A stretch of 64,000 bases of DNA, taken from positions 13,409,501-13,473,500 of the forward strand of contig OW285192.1 of assembly GCA_935421135.1 (NCBI GenBank), read 5' to 3'. The position numbers and the translations under genes are program-made. The notes beneath the pieces were generated by a model that was given only the letters and a program-made list of their open reading frames with translations, was not told the origin of the DNA and searched no databases. Below, piece by piece: positions 1-15,000 of this stretch (positions are counted from its first letter, which is position 1; each line of letters opens with the position of its first letter). The stretch comes from Bugulina stolonifera. Its lineage: Eukaryota; Bryozoa; Gymnolaemata; Cheilostomatida; Bugulidae.

Positions 1-3000
1 TGACATCTACATATCAAAGCAGACAAATGAAAACAGGGGAATGAAAGAAATAATGGAATTAGCCTATCAAGCTCAAGAAGAACAACATTCAATGAACTAA
101 AATTGAAGACAAAGAACATCTTATAGATTACGCAGTAGCAACACAACAAGTTGATTATTATACTCACTGAAACTGGAAGGTTGTGCATCCATCACATATC
201 TCACCCTCATCAGAATTGTCCCCACAATTATCTACACCATCACACAGCTGCCACACGTATGTGCAGTTAGCGTTGTTACACTGAAACTGAGATGGAGGAC
301 AGACAACGGCTGGACAATCATTAGGCTCATCACTGCCGTCTTTGCAATCGTTTTCTCCGTCACATTTCCACACGCTGGGTATACACTTTTCATCAGCTCT
401 GAACAAAACCAAAGAATGATGTCAAACATAACACTAACTCAATCAGCTGATAAAGTGATTTTAATGGATTTTTTCAAACGTTACATCATCAGAAATAAAT
501 TCCAGAATCAGATAAGTACAAGGTTGTTTTAGAAAAAAAAAACCTAAAATTACAACAGTAAATGAGCAATTGGAAAGTAGATACAATGTAAACTCACAAG
601 TTTAACTTAAACTTTGAGGTTTCTTTTTCGGCAACAACTGGAGCTAAGTTGGTAATAACACGTAATGCAAACAAATAGCGACACCATAAACTAACCTTCC
701 ACACTTAAACTCAAAAGAATGGCATTGGTCTTCACAAGTTTTACCGTCATCTTTAAGAGCAAAGCTCGTTGGACATGCACACTTTCTACCTCCACCAGGT
801 GAGAGTAGACATAAATGAGAACATCCTCCATTGTTGTCGGCACATTCATTTGAATCTGTAATATACATGCACAAGGTACAGATAAGACACGTATTAATGT
901 TGAGCATGCAATTAATTTATTAGCAAGAAGTTCAACCTACTTAACTGTCCAACTTGTATTTGATTCTTTACTACTGGAAGCTAGGATTGTCTATGAACTG
1001 TTAAAAACATGACAATATAAATTTGAACATAATTACCAGAAGATGGAGGTTGCTTAAGTGGATGCCATACTCGGATATCATAGGGGAACTGTAATGTCTT
1101 CCTTAGATCGGTAATGTTATTTCCAGTAAATCTATTGGCTCTCTCTACTGTTTTCTTGTCGCCGTCTGTCCAATAAATCCATGTTCCAAAGACATCAAGA
1201 GAGTGAACAAATGTAGTAGCTTCAGCTTCTATAATATGCCTCTCACTGCCATCATCATTCACATACCTGAATACAAGCAAAATAGAGAATAATAGAATTC
1301 AGCTCGAAATTTTGCTAGTCATTGAAATTAAAGAAAGTAGGAAACTGAGAGCCAGTAGTCAGAGTACAGGGATTCGAGACAAAGATCTTTCAACTGTCAG
1401 GTTCACTAATTAAGTCAGGGAAGACATTCGATCTAAATGTTCTCCTGTGTCATATATAAACTCTTTGCCATGCTAACATAATGGTGAAGGAGCAGTGCCT
1501 AAAAGGAGTTAGTCACGCTAGTAGAATATATCAACATGTCCTCGACTTACCCGATATAGTTAAGATGTCCGTCGGCCCACCAGATTCTCTTGGTATTCAC
1601 ATCAACAGCTAAAGAGATTGGCCAGACGATTCTCTCACTGATAATCATACGTCTTTGTGAACCGTCCATACCAACCTTAGCTATGTACGCATTCAGTCCG
1701 ACATCAGACCAATATACAAACCTGTTGAAAGTGCAGTCATCCAGAATTATTTAAAAGCTGATTCAGTATAACACTACACTATTGAAGTTATAACTACAAT
1801 GTAACTGCTGAAAAGTCTCATATATGGTCTTACACAGCGTAAACTTCATGTTTTGAGCTAAAAGTATGTTTCATAGACTATGCCACATCATTATACATTT
1901 TTAGTCTTATATTTACATCATAGTCCAATTTTTCATGCTATTCCTTACGTAGCTTGTATGTTATGTGCACAAAGAAGACAGTTACACAGCTTATACGCTA
2001 GATGTTACAGTAATCATACATTACACGCCACAATGACATTATGCATCAAATTACTCACCTGGATAGAGAGTCAGTAGCCAGTGCGAAAGGAAAGCTGATA
2101 TTATCAGAGGGTCCAATAAAAGTTCTTCGGCTGGTCCCATTCAGCTCCGAAACTATTATCTCTTCTAAACCACTGTAAGTATAGAACTTTATTTGTAAAC
2201 AAACTGGTTGTTTAATCGACAAATAGATAAATTAGGGATCACGGCAAACATAACTAATTGGACATCATAAAATCAGACAGAAGTGTTGATAAATACTATA
2301 AATTTCACAGATTCACCAGTCTTGATCTATTATTAATTGGTATGAGCATTGAAATGATTTAGAAAAATAAATTAACACTGGCAGCCATGATGAGTACGGC
2401 AGCCATGATGAGTACGTACTAATCTGTCCAGTAGAGTTTGTTGCCGATCCAATCAACTGCAATGCCTCTCACAGAGGAAATTGAGTGTTTGACCAGTACC
2501 TCTCTGTTAGACCCATTGATGTCCACCCTATCTATGTTACGCTTAGCATAGTCATAGTAGTAGATCCTACAAAGAGGTCAAAGCATGGTATTGAGGCTGC
2601 TCTGCTACAGGATATAAATAGTGTGATGTAAAGTAGAGACCTTGTGCTAAACTTCATTTGTGAATTTTCATTATTTTATTGGAATAGTTGTAAGAGTGAC
2701 GTTGACCAATTGGCTACCACTAAAACCAAAAGATGGCTCTCCAGACAATGTGTTGTAACATAAGGTGCTAGATTAATTGATTGAGAGTACAATTTCCCAG
2801 ACAAGCAAGCGTATACTGTACCAATATTGAGAACAAAAGCAGTAAAATTGAAAATGTCATTTCCTGCTAAACTCTTACTTCTTCTGAGGAATATGTATGT
2901 TCATATAGCTGGCTCCAAGATGATTCTGAGTTAGTATATTATAGTCGCCGCCGTCTATGTCTAGAGTTCTAAAACATAATCAAGCTGTATATATAGAATA

Positions 3001-6000
3001 GAAGAATAACGACACCTCATATTGAATATTAACTCATCACAAGGTATTAGTCACTTTTAAATTAGTCTAACAGGAATATCATTGTCATCTATTTGGTTGC
3101 AATGTGTGTAACAGCACAGTGGAACTTGAATGTACATGTAGTACAAAAATTCTGCTACTACAAATTTCTAGGCCTATAAGAGTATATGTAAGTTGTGCAG
3201 TATCTATGACTTGCTACAGGCACGAAGGTATACACCTAATGGTAGCACAGCAAAAGAGGCACACATATATATGTAAATAACGATAGCGCAGCAGAGTAGA
3301 GATAACAGATGGAAATAAACACTTTTGGTGAAATGGTTTGTATGTGTGACTCGTTCAATGTTACATATCAACCACCTCTAATCATTACCTGATGTAAAAG
3401 TTATTTGCAAGAACGAGGAAAGGTTTAGCTGGATCATTGGGTTTACAGGTCTTACGATCAGGTTCCAAGGTCCACCCACTTTCGTCACATCGACAAGTAT
3501 AGTTTATTGGCGACTGTCTGTCATAGCAGAACTGGTCGCAGACGCCCGGTGTTTCGCGACACTCGTTAATTTCTGCAACATTAATAGTGCCAGGCATGAA
3601 CAAGCACCTGCATCACTTGTTTGATATTGCACACGCACATGCACTTGGTATTATTATATGGTTAACCAGTGTACAACTAATATGGTATTATGAAAAACTT
3701 TGGAGCTGGTCACATAGCAACATGAAAATGGAACATCTAATAAGTAGCTCTGTATGATCTCCAACCATGTGGAGGCACAACTTGAAACACTGTAAACTGT
3801 TGAGTGGGAGGAGCTTATTTGAGCATATAGAAATGCAGTGTGGATATCGTCCAGCCAATCGACTGACGAGTCAAAAAATTTACCATTTACATTCATAAGT
3901 TCGACATGACACTACGTACATTCACCAGACATCATGTCAGAGGCATTACCAGCTGAGTGAATTCTTACTCTTGATACATACCGAGACAAGTTTTGTTGTC
4001 TGCGGGGTTTAGTTTATAACCCGGATGACAGGAACATTCATATGATGTAGCAGTGTTAGTACATTTGTGCATGCATTGACTCTGGGTGATGTTTGCACAT
4101 TCATTGATATCTAAAACATTAAATCTTATATTACAGTCCGATACTTTACTAGCTATTGACATTCTTCTTGTTGTAAGCCGTAGATATTCAAATGCGTATT
4201 CTAGGTTACTTTTGACCAATGAGAATTACAATGGGCTAGAGATTTAATGTCAGATAGCCGATCTAGAGGTAAGGATCAGAGGTTCGAAAAATAAAATTCA
4301 AAGGTTTAAGTTAGAACACCCTTCAGCTTAACTGAATAGCGATATCAGCATGTAGAAGATACCAGAGGATGGTACTCAGATAATGAACTGAAACAGACGC
4401 TGACAGCCGACAACAATGACAGCAGATGATAAGATTCCAGAGAGTTGGGAGGAAGTGATGCAATACTTACTACACTTGACTTCATCTGATCCATCAGTAC
4501 AATCATGTCTATCATTGCAGACGACTCTCCAGTCAATGCACTCACCATTGGCACATCTAAACCCTCTAAAGAAACAAGAGCAATACTTCTGTTTAACTTG
4601 GCTATTTCCTGTACGTGTATATGTGAATATAAATCATACACACCTACATTGCTATGGTATAATTATTAAACTATAAATCAGATACATTGTCTAGATTAAT
4701 GTAACTGCCATTGAAGAGTTTTTAAACTAGACTATAATATCATCGTCTTCAGTTCAGAAAAGTCTTAGTGTCATTACCCATTTTCACAGTGGGCTGAGGG
4801 TGGGTTACAGCGTGTCTCGTCTTCATCACTCTTATCACCACAGTCTATTATTCCGTCGCATAGGTAGGAGTGAAGTATACATTCCTTTGATGTCGGACAA
4901 CGGAAACGAGACTGAGCAGGACAATAATCCTCGTATGCTGAACAAAAATTAAAACCAGAAATGAAGCAACATCTGAAATATAAATAACACCAGTATGCTA
5001 ATAAATGAAAACAGTCAAACCATAAGATGTAATATACTATGTGGGAATACATACTGCAGCCTTTCTCGTCTGATCCATCTCTACAATCATCATGATGGTC
5101 ACATTTGAACCAATCAGGGAAGCAGACAGCTGCGTTGTCACACTCAAACGATCCTGAAGTAAAAAATGTTGTTGTGTTGAGAATATGCAAATATTGCGTG
5201 ATACTATATCGTAGGCGAATTGAAAAGTTTACAGTGTTCCACCATTGTGAAGGTTTCACAAACTGAGAAAGTAAAAATGCAAAAAGATTAGATTGGCCAT
5301 CTGAAGAATGACATCCGCAAGGCTATGAAACGATTCTGTCGATAACCTACAATTGTTGGTAGTTCTTAGTACATGCACTTTAGACTATAATTAGGCCTTA
5401 GCCATTATTAAAACATTAAACCAGATTCCACTGTTTTCCATGAGACAGTGAAGTGAACAGAACAAAAATTAGCATCAGCAGTAACACAAGGGAAGTTTCT
5501 AAGTCAATTGTCTCATTACACCTCATTATGTGACATACCATAGATGGCGATATTACTTTATGTCTGTCAAGAGACTACAGGTAATATAGTAGATATACAT
5601 GTAATACATAATAAGTTGAGATATGATGACTACATGAATGGCCACTCACCTGATGGACAGTTGACCGGTAAACAGTTCTGCTGTTCATCTTCACACCCTC
5701 CGCAGTGGCACTCTCTATCACAGACGTTGATATTTGGTATGCAGTGGAACATGCCCTTCTCTCTCTCCGTATCACAGCTGAACTGGTCTGGCTTACATGT
5801 TCTTCCAGCTGTACATGAAATACAACATAATAATACATAGCATATACAACATACATGTAGCATATAATTATGAAGAATTTGTAGTGCTGGTACACCATAG
5901 GGAAAGATACATGCACACAATTATACATATAGTTGGTATACCAGACATCTGAATATGTAACTAGCCAGTCAGTCAGTGAGTCAGTGGGTCAGTCATCAAG

Positions 6001-9000
6001 TCAGTCAGTCAGTAAGTCAGTCAGTGAGTCAGTTGGTCGGTGAGTCAGTCAGTCAGTCAGTCAGTCAGTCAGTCAGTCAGTCAGTCAGTTAGTCAGAGAG
6101 TCGGTATGTCGGTAGGTCAGTCAGTCAGTCAGTCAGTTAGTCAGAGAGTCGGTATGTCGGTAGGTCAGTCAGTCATGTACATTTATATTAGTACTCTGCC
6201 ATCAATGCAGTTAGCTGAGTATTATAGAAAAGGAAGAAGCACATACAAATGTCTTGACACTCTGGAAGACTGTGCTCCTCATCAGACCCATCCCCGCAAT
6301 CATCCAAACCATCACATTTCCATGTGCTGTCTATACATTTACCATTGCCACACTTGAACTGAGTGACAGCGCATTCTCTGTAACATACACATACAACATA
6401 TATTATTCACATGACATAATGGTTACTTACAGTTACCTATCAGGGTGAGTACATAATATACATGTATATAATTATATACATGTACACAGAGTTACCTATA
6501 ATGGTGAGTATATATTCATTTTATATATATGTACATGTACACATAGCTACCTATCATGGTGAGTACATATCCATATTATATACATGTACGTATAGTTACC
6601 TATCAGGATGAGTACATGTGCCATTCCTAGGCTCATCCGAGCAATCTTCACAGTCACAAAAATCGTCACAGTAGAAACCGGGAGGTAGACATCGGTTATC
6701 ACATTCATAGTCACCTAGCAAATCATTTTGAAAATATTGTAATAACCACTAAACTTTCTACAAACCATCATATGTTATAGTAACAACATGAATAGCATGA
6801 TATATTAAACATTTAACATAATTGTAGAATATATTACAATAAGCTTAGCACGTGGATATGTACATCTGATAGAGTAGCTAAAGCATGCTATATTTTATTT
6901 AATTTACTTACTTACATTTATATTGGTAATAGATGGTTCACCTACTTTTGGTATATTATGTGTGTCTCTTACACAACTTGATTATATAATATAAGTACAT
7001 GTATATGTTATACTGATAAATGTGTTGTATACCTGTGCTTTCCCTATACAATGTGACTACTTAGAATTTGTAACTGTTTGAAAATGTAAGTTAGAAAGAG
7101 GACGTTCAGAAAACGTTCGAACCCCAATCCCAAACAAACAGTTTTGAAACGTCCTCTTTCTAACTGACATTTTCGAAATGTCCCTCTACCAACTACTTAT
7201 ATATACTTATGTTATAGAAGAGATGGATACCTGGTTGGCATGTGTGACTCTGACAATGTGTTATACTCTCGTCACTTCCATCAACGCAGTCTTCCCGCCC
7301 GTTACACAGGAAGTACCTATGGATACATAGAGGGTACGTCTGGCACGATACATAACCTACAACATAAATACATACAGCAAAGGTAGGTACAATACACACC
7401 CATACGACATACATACATACATGTACAGTTCATATAACACACCCATTATACATACATGTACATACATACAAACACATAATACATGAACATCCCTGCTTAC
7501 AATATACAATGTATATTAATACACTAAAGGTTCACTTTCAAGGTATTTGGAATAAGGTTGTAAAGTAAAATCTTTTGATTGCAGCACTTCTTTTGAGTTT
7601 TATTCAAATAGTGTAAATTGAATTTGGAAGTTCCCTTTTACCACACTATAACATTGCCATTACTGCTGTTATCTGTAGTAGTCAGTCAAATTAGACCTAC
7701 AGTATAGCTTCTATTTTTGATTTTCATTTTAGGGTTTAGGCCTCGGTCTAAGTAGTATAACATAATCAAGGACGGTCTAGCTATCTGAAGTAATACCGTT
7801 CCCCTAGCCGTTGGAGTATGCATTCATATTAGACCTACCGGTGCTACAGGAAATAGGTGGGCAGTCACGTTCATCCTCATGACCAAAGCAATCGGGAACT
7901 CCATCGCAAACAGAGTGATTCGAGATGCACAAGAGATTATCACACTGGAAGTCCGACTCCAATGGACACTCGGGGTACACTATAGAACATACATGCCATA
8001 TCAATGTCATATAAGCACCACAATTGGTAATATACATGCATGATAATGTCATATAACAGCATACTTGGTAATATAAAAGATGTAATATACACGAAGGCGC
8101 TCTCACTGACACTGTTATATAAGCTGCATTCATTCCATAGTCTTTAGAAATGCTAGCCATGAGAATGATAACATTTTAAGTAAAGACAGCTCAAGTGTTT
8201 AAACATATAACATACACAGGCAGTACATAACAAGAAGTCTAGTCTGTTAAATACCATTTATACCATCTTTTTAATCAAGTGCATAGCCAAAGTTCTGTCA
8301 ACTTCATGACGGTAATTCAACAAAGAGTTTGAATGAGTTAAGAATACTCACCGCACTGATCGTGCTCGTCTGTACCGTCATCACAGTCAGGGTATTTATC
8401 GCAGGCCCAGAAGGAGATGATACATTGCCCAGACTGACAAACAAACTCATCTAGTTCACATGGGTTACAGTTGCAGAAGACTTCATCCTCGTCGGAGCCG
8501 TCAGCACAATCAGGCTTCGAGTCGCAACGAAGTCCCCATTGAATACAACTGTCAACACACATGTTTGCATAGCTTATAATATTGGTGAATACAACTGTTA
8601 ATAGCAAACATATTATGATCATTGACGAGAAACACATGATTGGTAAAATGATGAATGTCAAGACTGACTGAAAACGGACATCTTTACTAGTATTTGCTCC
8701 AATTGACCAAATTTAAAGGATAAATATAGAGGAGATGATAACTATGCACATCGCAAACTTACCTACTTTGCAGAACAGGACACCAAACATGCAATGTATA
8801 ATATGCATTACATTACTTGCACACATATCTTACTGACAAAATTCCAAAACAGTCAGATACAAGTAAATGTGGTAGCTGTTGACTAACCTCCCATCACCAC
8901 ATACAAACTCGTTAGGACCACAGCTTGTGTAGTTGGATTTGATTGATACACATTGATGGTTGTTATTAACCAGAGCGTATTCAGGTGGACATACACATGC

Positions 9001-12000
9001 GGGTGTCCCGGATGGTTGGGGGTGGCATGAGGCACCCCGACTGCAGCAACCATTGCCGGAGTTAGCAGAACACTGGCTAGTAGCATTACCTGCAGAACAT
9101 ATGTACAATTAATAGAATCAATCAAAGAGCTGATTCGACCAATTACAACTCCTCAAACAATTCCAGCAAGCAGATATTATGTTATACAATGTATGGAACT
9201 ATATATGTTGCACAACATTATATTTAAGTTGGGAGATAAAGGCATCTAGATGTTAGAGTGCTATTCATTAAGTATCATAGAAGTTTTCATTGCAAGAGAA
9301 GACGATCCCAATTCATAGTAGCTTAATGCACCTTCAGGTTCATGTTTGTTTACTTGCGGATCATTCCTTTATTATAATTAATATATGGACCTGCTTATGG
9401 TAGGAATGGAAAGATTACAGATGACATAGTCTTATTTTCAAATAGATAGCCTAAGAAATCATAGAAGAGGGTCTTTATTTGAAAGAACTTGACAGGGCTT
9501 GACACTAATGATTCTACAATCAAATGACACCAAACTTATTAATGAATTGCTGGACCTACATGTCTGCTGAAGAGGATCGTGTATCTTTATGTCAAATATT
9601 ACGGAGCCGGGTGCGTCTCTGTTACCATAGATGAGTCGCCTACCACTGCCGGTGTATTTGTTAGCAGAGCTGAGAGTACCGTAGTGCACGTCTGCCCAGT
9701 AAACCTCATCTTCATAGATTGCCAGACGGTGGGGAAATTGGAGGTTATAGAGTAGTACGGCCTTCCCAGTGCCTGTAAAAGAGAATGGCGAAATAGAAGC
9801 CCCTTCACGCCTCAAACATGGAATAAAAATGTGGGCTATGCTACTTTCTATACATGAAAATAACTAAATTGTTATTTTATAACAATAGACAAGAGGTTAT
9901 TTATAGTAAATTAATTCACCAACGATGCGGATGGTATAGAAGTTACAGCCAAAAGATAAATGGCGTTTTATACTTTATGAACATTTTCTACCACTGGTAT
10001 GACAACTCCAAACTAAGTATCACTCAAACGACTGAATGTGATCTGCATAAAATAGGTGAGCATATTGTCTCATTATATACATACAGGATAACAGCAGAGG
10101 CAACATGAGCATATTTAGTATTGTGTATTCTAATAAGTTACCGTCAAAATTAACGTAGCCCAATGTCTCTTGGAGGAAGTCTACATAGTATAGCTTTGAC
10201 TCCGCCCAGTCAATAGTAATACCATGTACAAAGACGGCATCGCTGACTATCTGCTTAAACTCATTACCAGCCATATTTGATCGGAAGATTCCAGTATGCG
10301 CCCAAAATAGTAGACTACAAATATAAACAGCCATTTGTGTATCATACTATGGTATAGCCAATGTATAGCACGGCTTATGTATAGTATGGCCTGTGTAGTA
10401 TGGCCTGTGTATAGTACGGCCTGTGTATAGTATGGCCTGTGTATAGTATGGCCTGTGTATAGCATGGCCTGTGTATAGTATGGCCTGCGTGTAGTATGGC
10501 CTGCGTGTAGTATGGCCTGTGTATAGTATGGCCTGTGTATAGTACGGCCTGTGTATAGTATGGCCTGTGTATAGTATGGCCTGTGTATAGTACGGCCTGT
10601 GTATAGTATGGCCTGTGTATAGCATGGCCTGTGTATAGTATGGCCTGCGTGTAGTATGGCCTGCGTGTAGTATGGCCTGTGTATAGTATGGCCTGTGTAT
10701 AGTACGGCCTGTGTATAGTATGGCCTGTGTATAGTATGGCCTGTGTATAGTACGGCCTGTGTATAGTATTGCCTGTGTATAGTATGGCCTGTGTATAGTA
10801 TGGCCTGCGTATAGTATGGCCTGTGTATAGTATGGCCTGTGTATAGTATGGCCTGTGTATAATATGGCCTGTGTATAGTATGGCCTGTGTGTAGTACGGC
10901 CTGTGTATAGCATGGCCTGTGTATAGTATGGCCTGTGTATAGTATGGCCTGTGTATAGTACGACCTGTGTATAGTATGGCCTGTGTGTAGTATGGCCTGC
11001 GTATAGTATGGCCTGCGTATAGTATGGCCTGTGTATGGTATGGCCACAATACCTATATATATGATGGTATACATTTTGTAGGTTTTAATAAGTTTCAGAA
11101 CTTTGATTACAATCTTCCATAGAAATTCACATGATAGTCTACTTGTTCTTATACATGGTAACAAGCAGTGCCCAAGAAAGAGAACTTTTTGCAATATCTA
11201 CAGGGTAGATATGCTGACCATTCTACCATAACTTTCAACCTACATAAGAACAAATACAAATGCACCTTAGCAGTATCGCGGTGTAGAAGTTTACGAGATT
11301 ATATCTTATACAGATAGATGTCTCCAATGAAGAACCATTATTATGGAAGAACGAATAGTGTGTGGGTGTTGTGTGTAGTATCAGCGGTGTGGGGGTGTGT
11401 ATGCACCACTAACCTTTCACAGGGGTGTGCAGCAAGATCATAGGCAACGTCTGATCTGACCTTAGCTACAGAGGTACCATCTGTATTCATAGAGTAGATA
11501 CCATACGGAGTGTCAAACAGCGAATAGTAAATCTTCTCGTGCACCCAGTCATAAGAGAGAGCAGAGTACACGAGATCACCTGGTGAACACATGTAGCATA
11601 GATACATAATATTATAATAGGATATATCATACGTAGTGAAATTACAGACTGTTGTACTGGCAAATACATATTATATGTTCAATGACTACTGGAGGAGCTC
11701 AAAGTGTATGTAAGTACACTTTGAGTAAGTACAAGTTGTCATCTCAAGAAACATTGCTATTCCAAAGTAACTCTCTCATGGAGTTGTCTTCAGATGTGCA
11801 ACTGTCATTGGCAGTTGTCCTCATCCCTGAGAAAAAGATTCCAAGCAATTCTGCCAAGAATAGTTTTTTCAAATGCAAATACTTTTGACTTTGAGTATAT
11901 TCAACAATCTTACACATAAAGATGTGCTTTACTATAACTGGCTTACAGGGTAATGACAGGTATAACCAACATTGTTCTATCAGAGAGGGAACCAGCCATC

Positions 12001-15000
12001 CAGTGAACCAACCAGCTAGTGAACCGGCCAGCAAGTGAACCAGCCAGCTAGTGAACCGGCCAGCAAGTGAACCAGCCAGCCAATGAACTAGCCAGCCAGT
12101 CCAGAATCAGTATAATCACCCACTTGCAGAGGAGTTTGAGATATTCTTGCTGCTGGTCATAATTGAGGTCCAACTAGTAGAGACAATAGAATTAGGTGAA
12201 GTCCTTGTAGAGTAGACTCTGTTATTCTTATAGTCAAGGTCAAGGGAGCTCACACCACTGTCCTCAATAGGGGGCAATGGAGCAGACAAATCATCCGAGA
12301 GACTCAGGCTATATATCCCCGCATCTGTACCAATCACTATATATTCTTTAGGTGCTGAAATCAGTCATAGAAATAAGATAAGAATAACAACATAGATAAG
12401 ACCAAATTAGGCAGGCCTAGGAGATCTGAACTACTTAAAACAATCATTTAACATAAGTAAATAGATGGGGGTCATCTAGAACATTCTGTAGAAATGCATC
12501 GACTTGTTATTATAAAATCTTCTTACATACATTGTATTTGAAAAATGTTAGTGTGAGCTAGTGTGTTTATTACGAATAGTAAAACAAGACGCACTTTTAT
12601 TTTTTCTTTATATTTCAACGCTCTTCTGATGATGATGCTCGGATATGCGTTGAAATATAAGGAAAAAAAAATCAGAATCAAAATGCGTCTTGTTTTACCA
12701 TTAATAATTCTTATATATTTCCACGTGTAGGCTATATGTATCGCATCACTCAATTACTACCTCGGATTCCTTGACTCAAACACCAATATAGATTATAGAT
12801 TACCATCCATTGAAAGTTTTTCTGCATGTAATCCAAATAATTCATATTCTTTCGGTGGAACTTACATGTAGGTGACAGGCAAAAAATTGAGACCTTGGTT
12901 TGTAGAGGCTACCTACGTTCACATGTCAATCGGTTGGCATTAAGGACTCCATGACTACACCCGCACACAGGGATTGGTTCCGAAGGCATTGGGAAGCACA
13001 GTTGTTCACATCCACCATTTCTATTCTTACACGGAGATGTAATGTTTGGCTGGGCAGCTGTATCAAATATCTCTATGTCAGCCAAGCCTGGCAATTGACC
13101 TAGAAATAACGAATAGGTTTACATGTATATCCTAACAATATACACTTTTAGTCCATGAGAAAAGAAAATAGATTGCTTATATCTTTCATGACCAAGAGTG
13201 GCCATTGAATGTAGCTAAAAATGTGCAGTCTTCCTTTGAGAATTGCACAAATAAACTGAAACTTCATTCAGAATTGAATAGATATCCATTCAATTAGTAG
13301 GATTACTGATTTGCCTACATGTATGCATAAAAGAGAACTGCTGCTCTCAACACACAACATACATGATGGAAAGGGCGCATGGAGCACAGCCTATTAATCT
13401 CTGATAAAGGTGGGTGGGCATATCAAATATATGGAACACAGTCTACTAACCTCTGATGAGGGTGGGTGCAGCAGTAGGATTAGAAACCGGAACAGATTGT
13501 ATTCTTCTAGTGTTCCGGTCAGACCATATTAGCTGAGAACCAAACACCACCAGACTCTGTGGTGAGGGGGAGAAAACTAACGTCCGTCTGTTGTTTCCAT
13601 CGAAACTAAAATAGCATGACTATCTTGGTCAGCATTGATACCGGCTACCATTTTGAATGTCAAGCAACATTGAATTGAGTACCAGTCATGGAGATTAGAG
13701 GAGGTTAGCGTGTTTCCATGACACACTAGTGCCATGAAGCAGGAGCCTGACTAAAAGGGCTCTCTTCCATAACAAGAGTGACCGAGTTAGGACCTCAGTC
13801 TACAGTGCCTTAATCACTGCATCATCCTGTCACTAGTGTGTCATCTTAAATGATCAAACAGGAAATGGATACAATGTTTCATCATTTAGAGATTGAATTA
13901 ATGTGGTCTATATGAAAGCCCTACCCTATACATACATACATGCTAGCCATAGAAAATAGGCTATGAGAAATGACTACCACTTACTCCACGATGTATATGC
14001 CACCAGTTTGCTGATCAGACCAATATATAGTTTTGTTCTGAGCGTGTACAAAGAGACCAAGGGGGTTACCTACTCCCTGCCCCAAAATAATCTTATCTAT
14101 AGATCCATCCAGGAAACTTCTAACAAGCTTTGGGTGAGCTCCAATGTCTGTCCAGAACAGGAAGCTACAGCAGAGTATGAGAGCATATAACTTTTCAACC
14201 AATAGAAAAACTTTGCTTCAAAATGATTCTAAGTCTAACAGTGTGGGCATTGATAAGATTTACGTTGAGCAGACAACTCAAAGCAGGTTACTACGTATGT
14301 GAATTCCCAGAGCAAGTAACATATTGAAACAAAAGTTATAAAGTTATTGCAATAAACAATAGTTAGGCTATATATATAATACGTATACTCATACATGTAG
14401 GTGAGAGAAGACCACAATTTAAAAAAATATAAACCAAATTTCAACAATAAAATAAATATTAAAAACCAAAGACTAGTTTATGACAGAACTCACGCATTAA
14501 GAGGGTCGACTGCAAGTTGGTATGGTCTCTCTACGTCAGTCTTATACAAGACGGCTCTGTTTTCCCCTTCCTTTGTGATGACTTCAATGAACGATGACTC
14601 AGCCAGATGATTAACAAAGTATATGTAACCTGTAGCAGAATGTGATGGCTAGTTTTAGTGATTTGTCTTCCCATGATATACATGTACCTCTAGCTGATAT
14701 TTTAGAATAATTGTTAAATCTAAAGTTGTCTTCCTTTATTCAATAATCTACAATTGGTTGAGAAGACAACTTTAAAATACTTTTCCCTATTTTACTATGA
14801 ATGCCTACCTTCAGGGTTCTAATCTTACCACATAGTGAACATCGAATATCAAAGATTGCTTCCATACCATACTAGTAAATACATGTATGTATTATCTATA
14901 CCTGATACCCAGTCGTAGGATATTCCTGACACCTGCAGAGCACCAAGCTGTGTTTTCACCAAATGAGTGTTTTCTCCTATTGTCAGGTCTAGCTTATTGA

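Noticed and set aside
6040..6357. Plus-strand open frame starting in a Ser-Val-Ser-Gln repeat
   Set aside because: Runs from a microsatellite into the antisense of LRP exon 54; no independent coding evidence.
10247..11194. Long minus-strand open frames of up to about 315 codons with [16 protein letters not shown] repeats
   Set aside because: They are created by the 16-bp minisatellite, exist in all three frames, and lie between two in-phase LRP exons.
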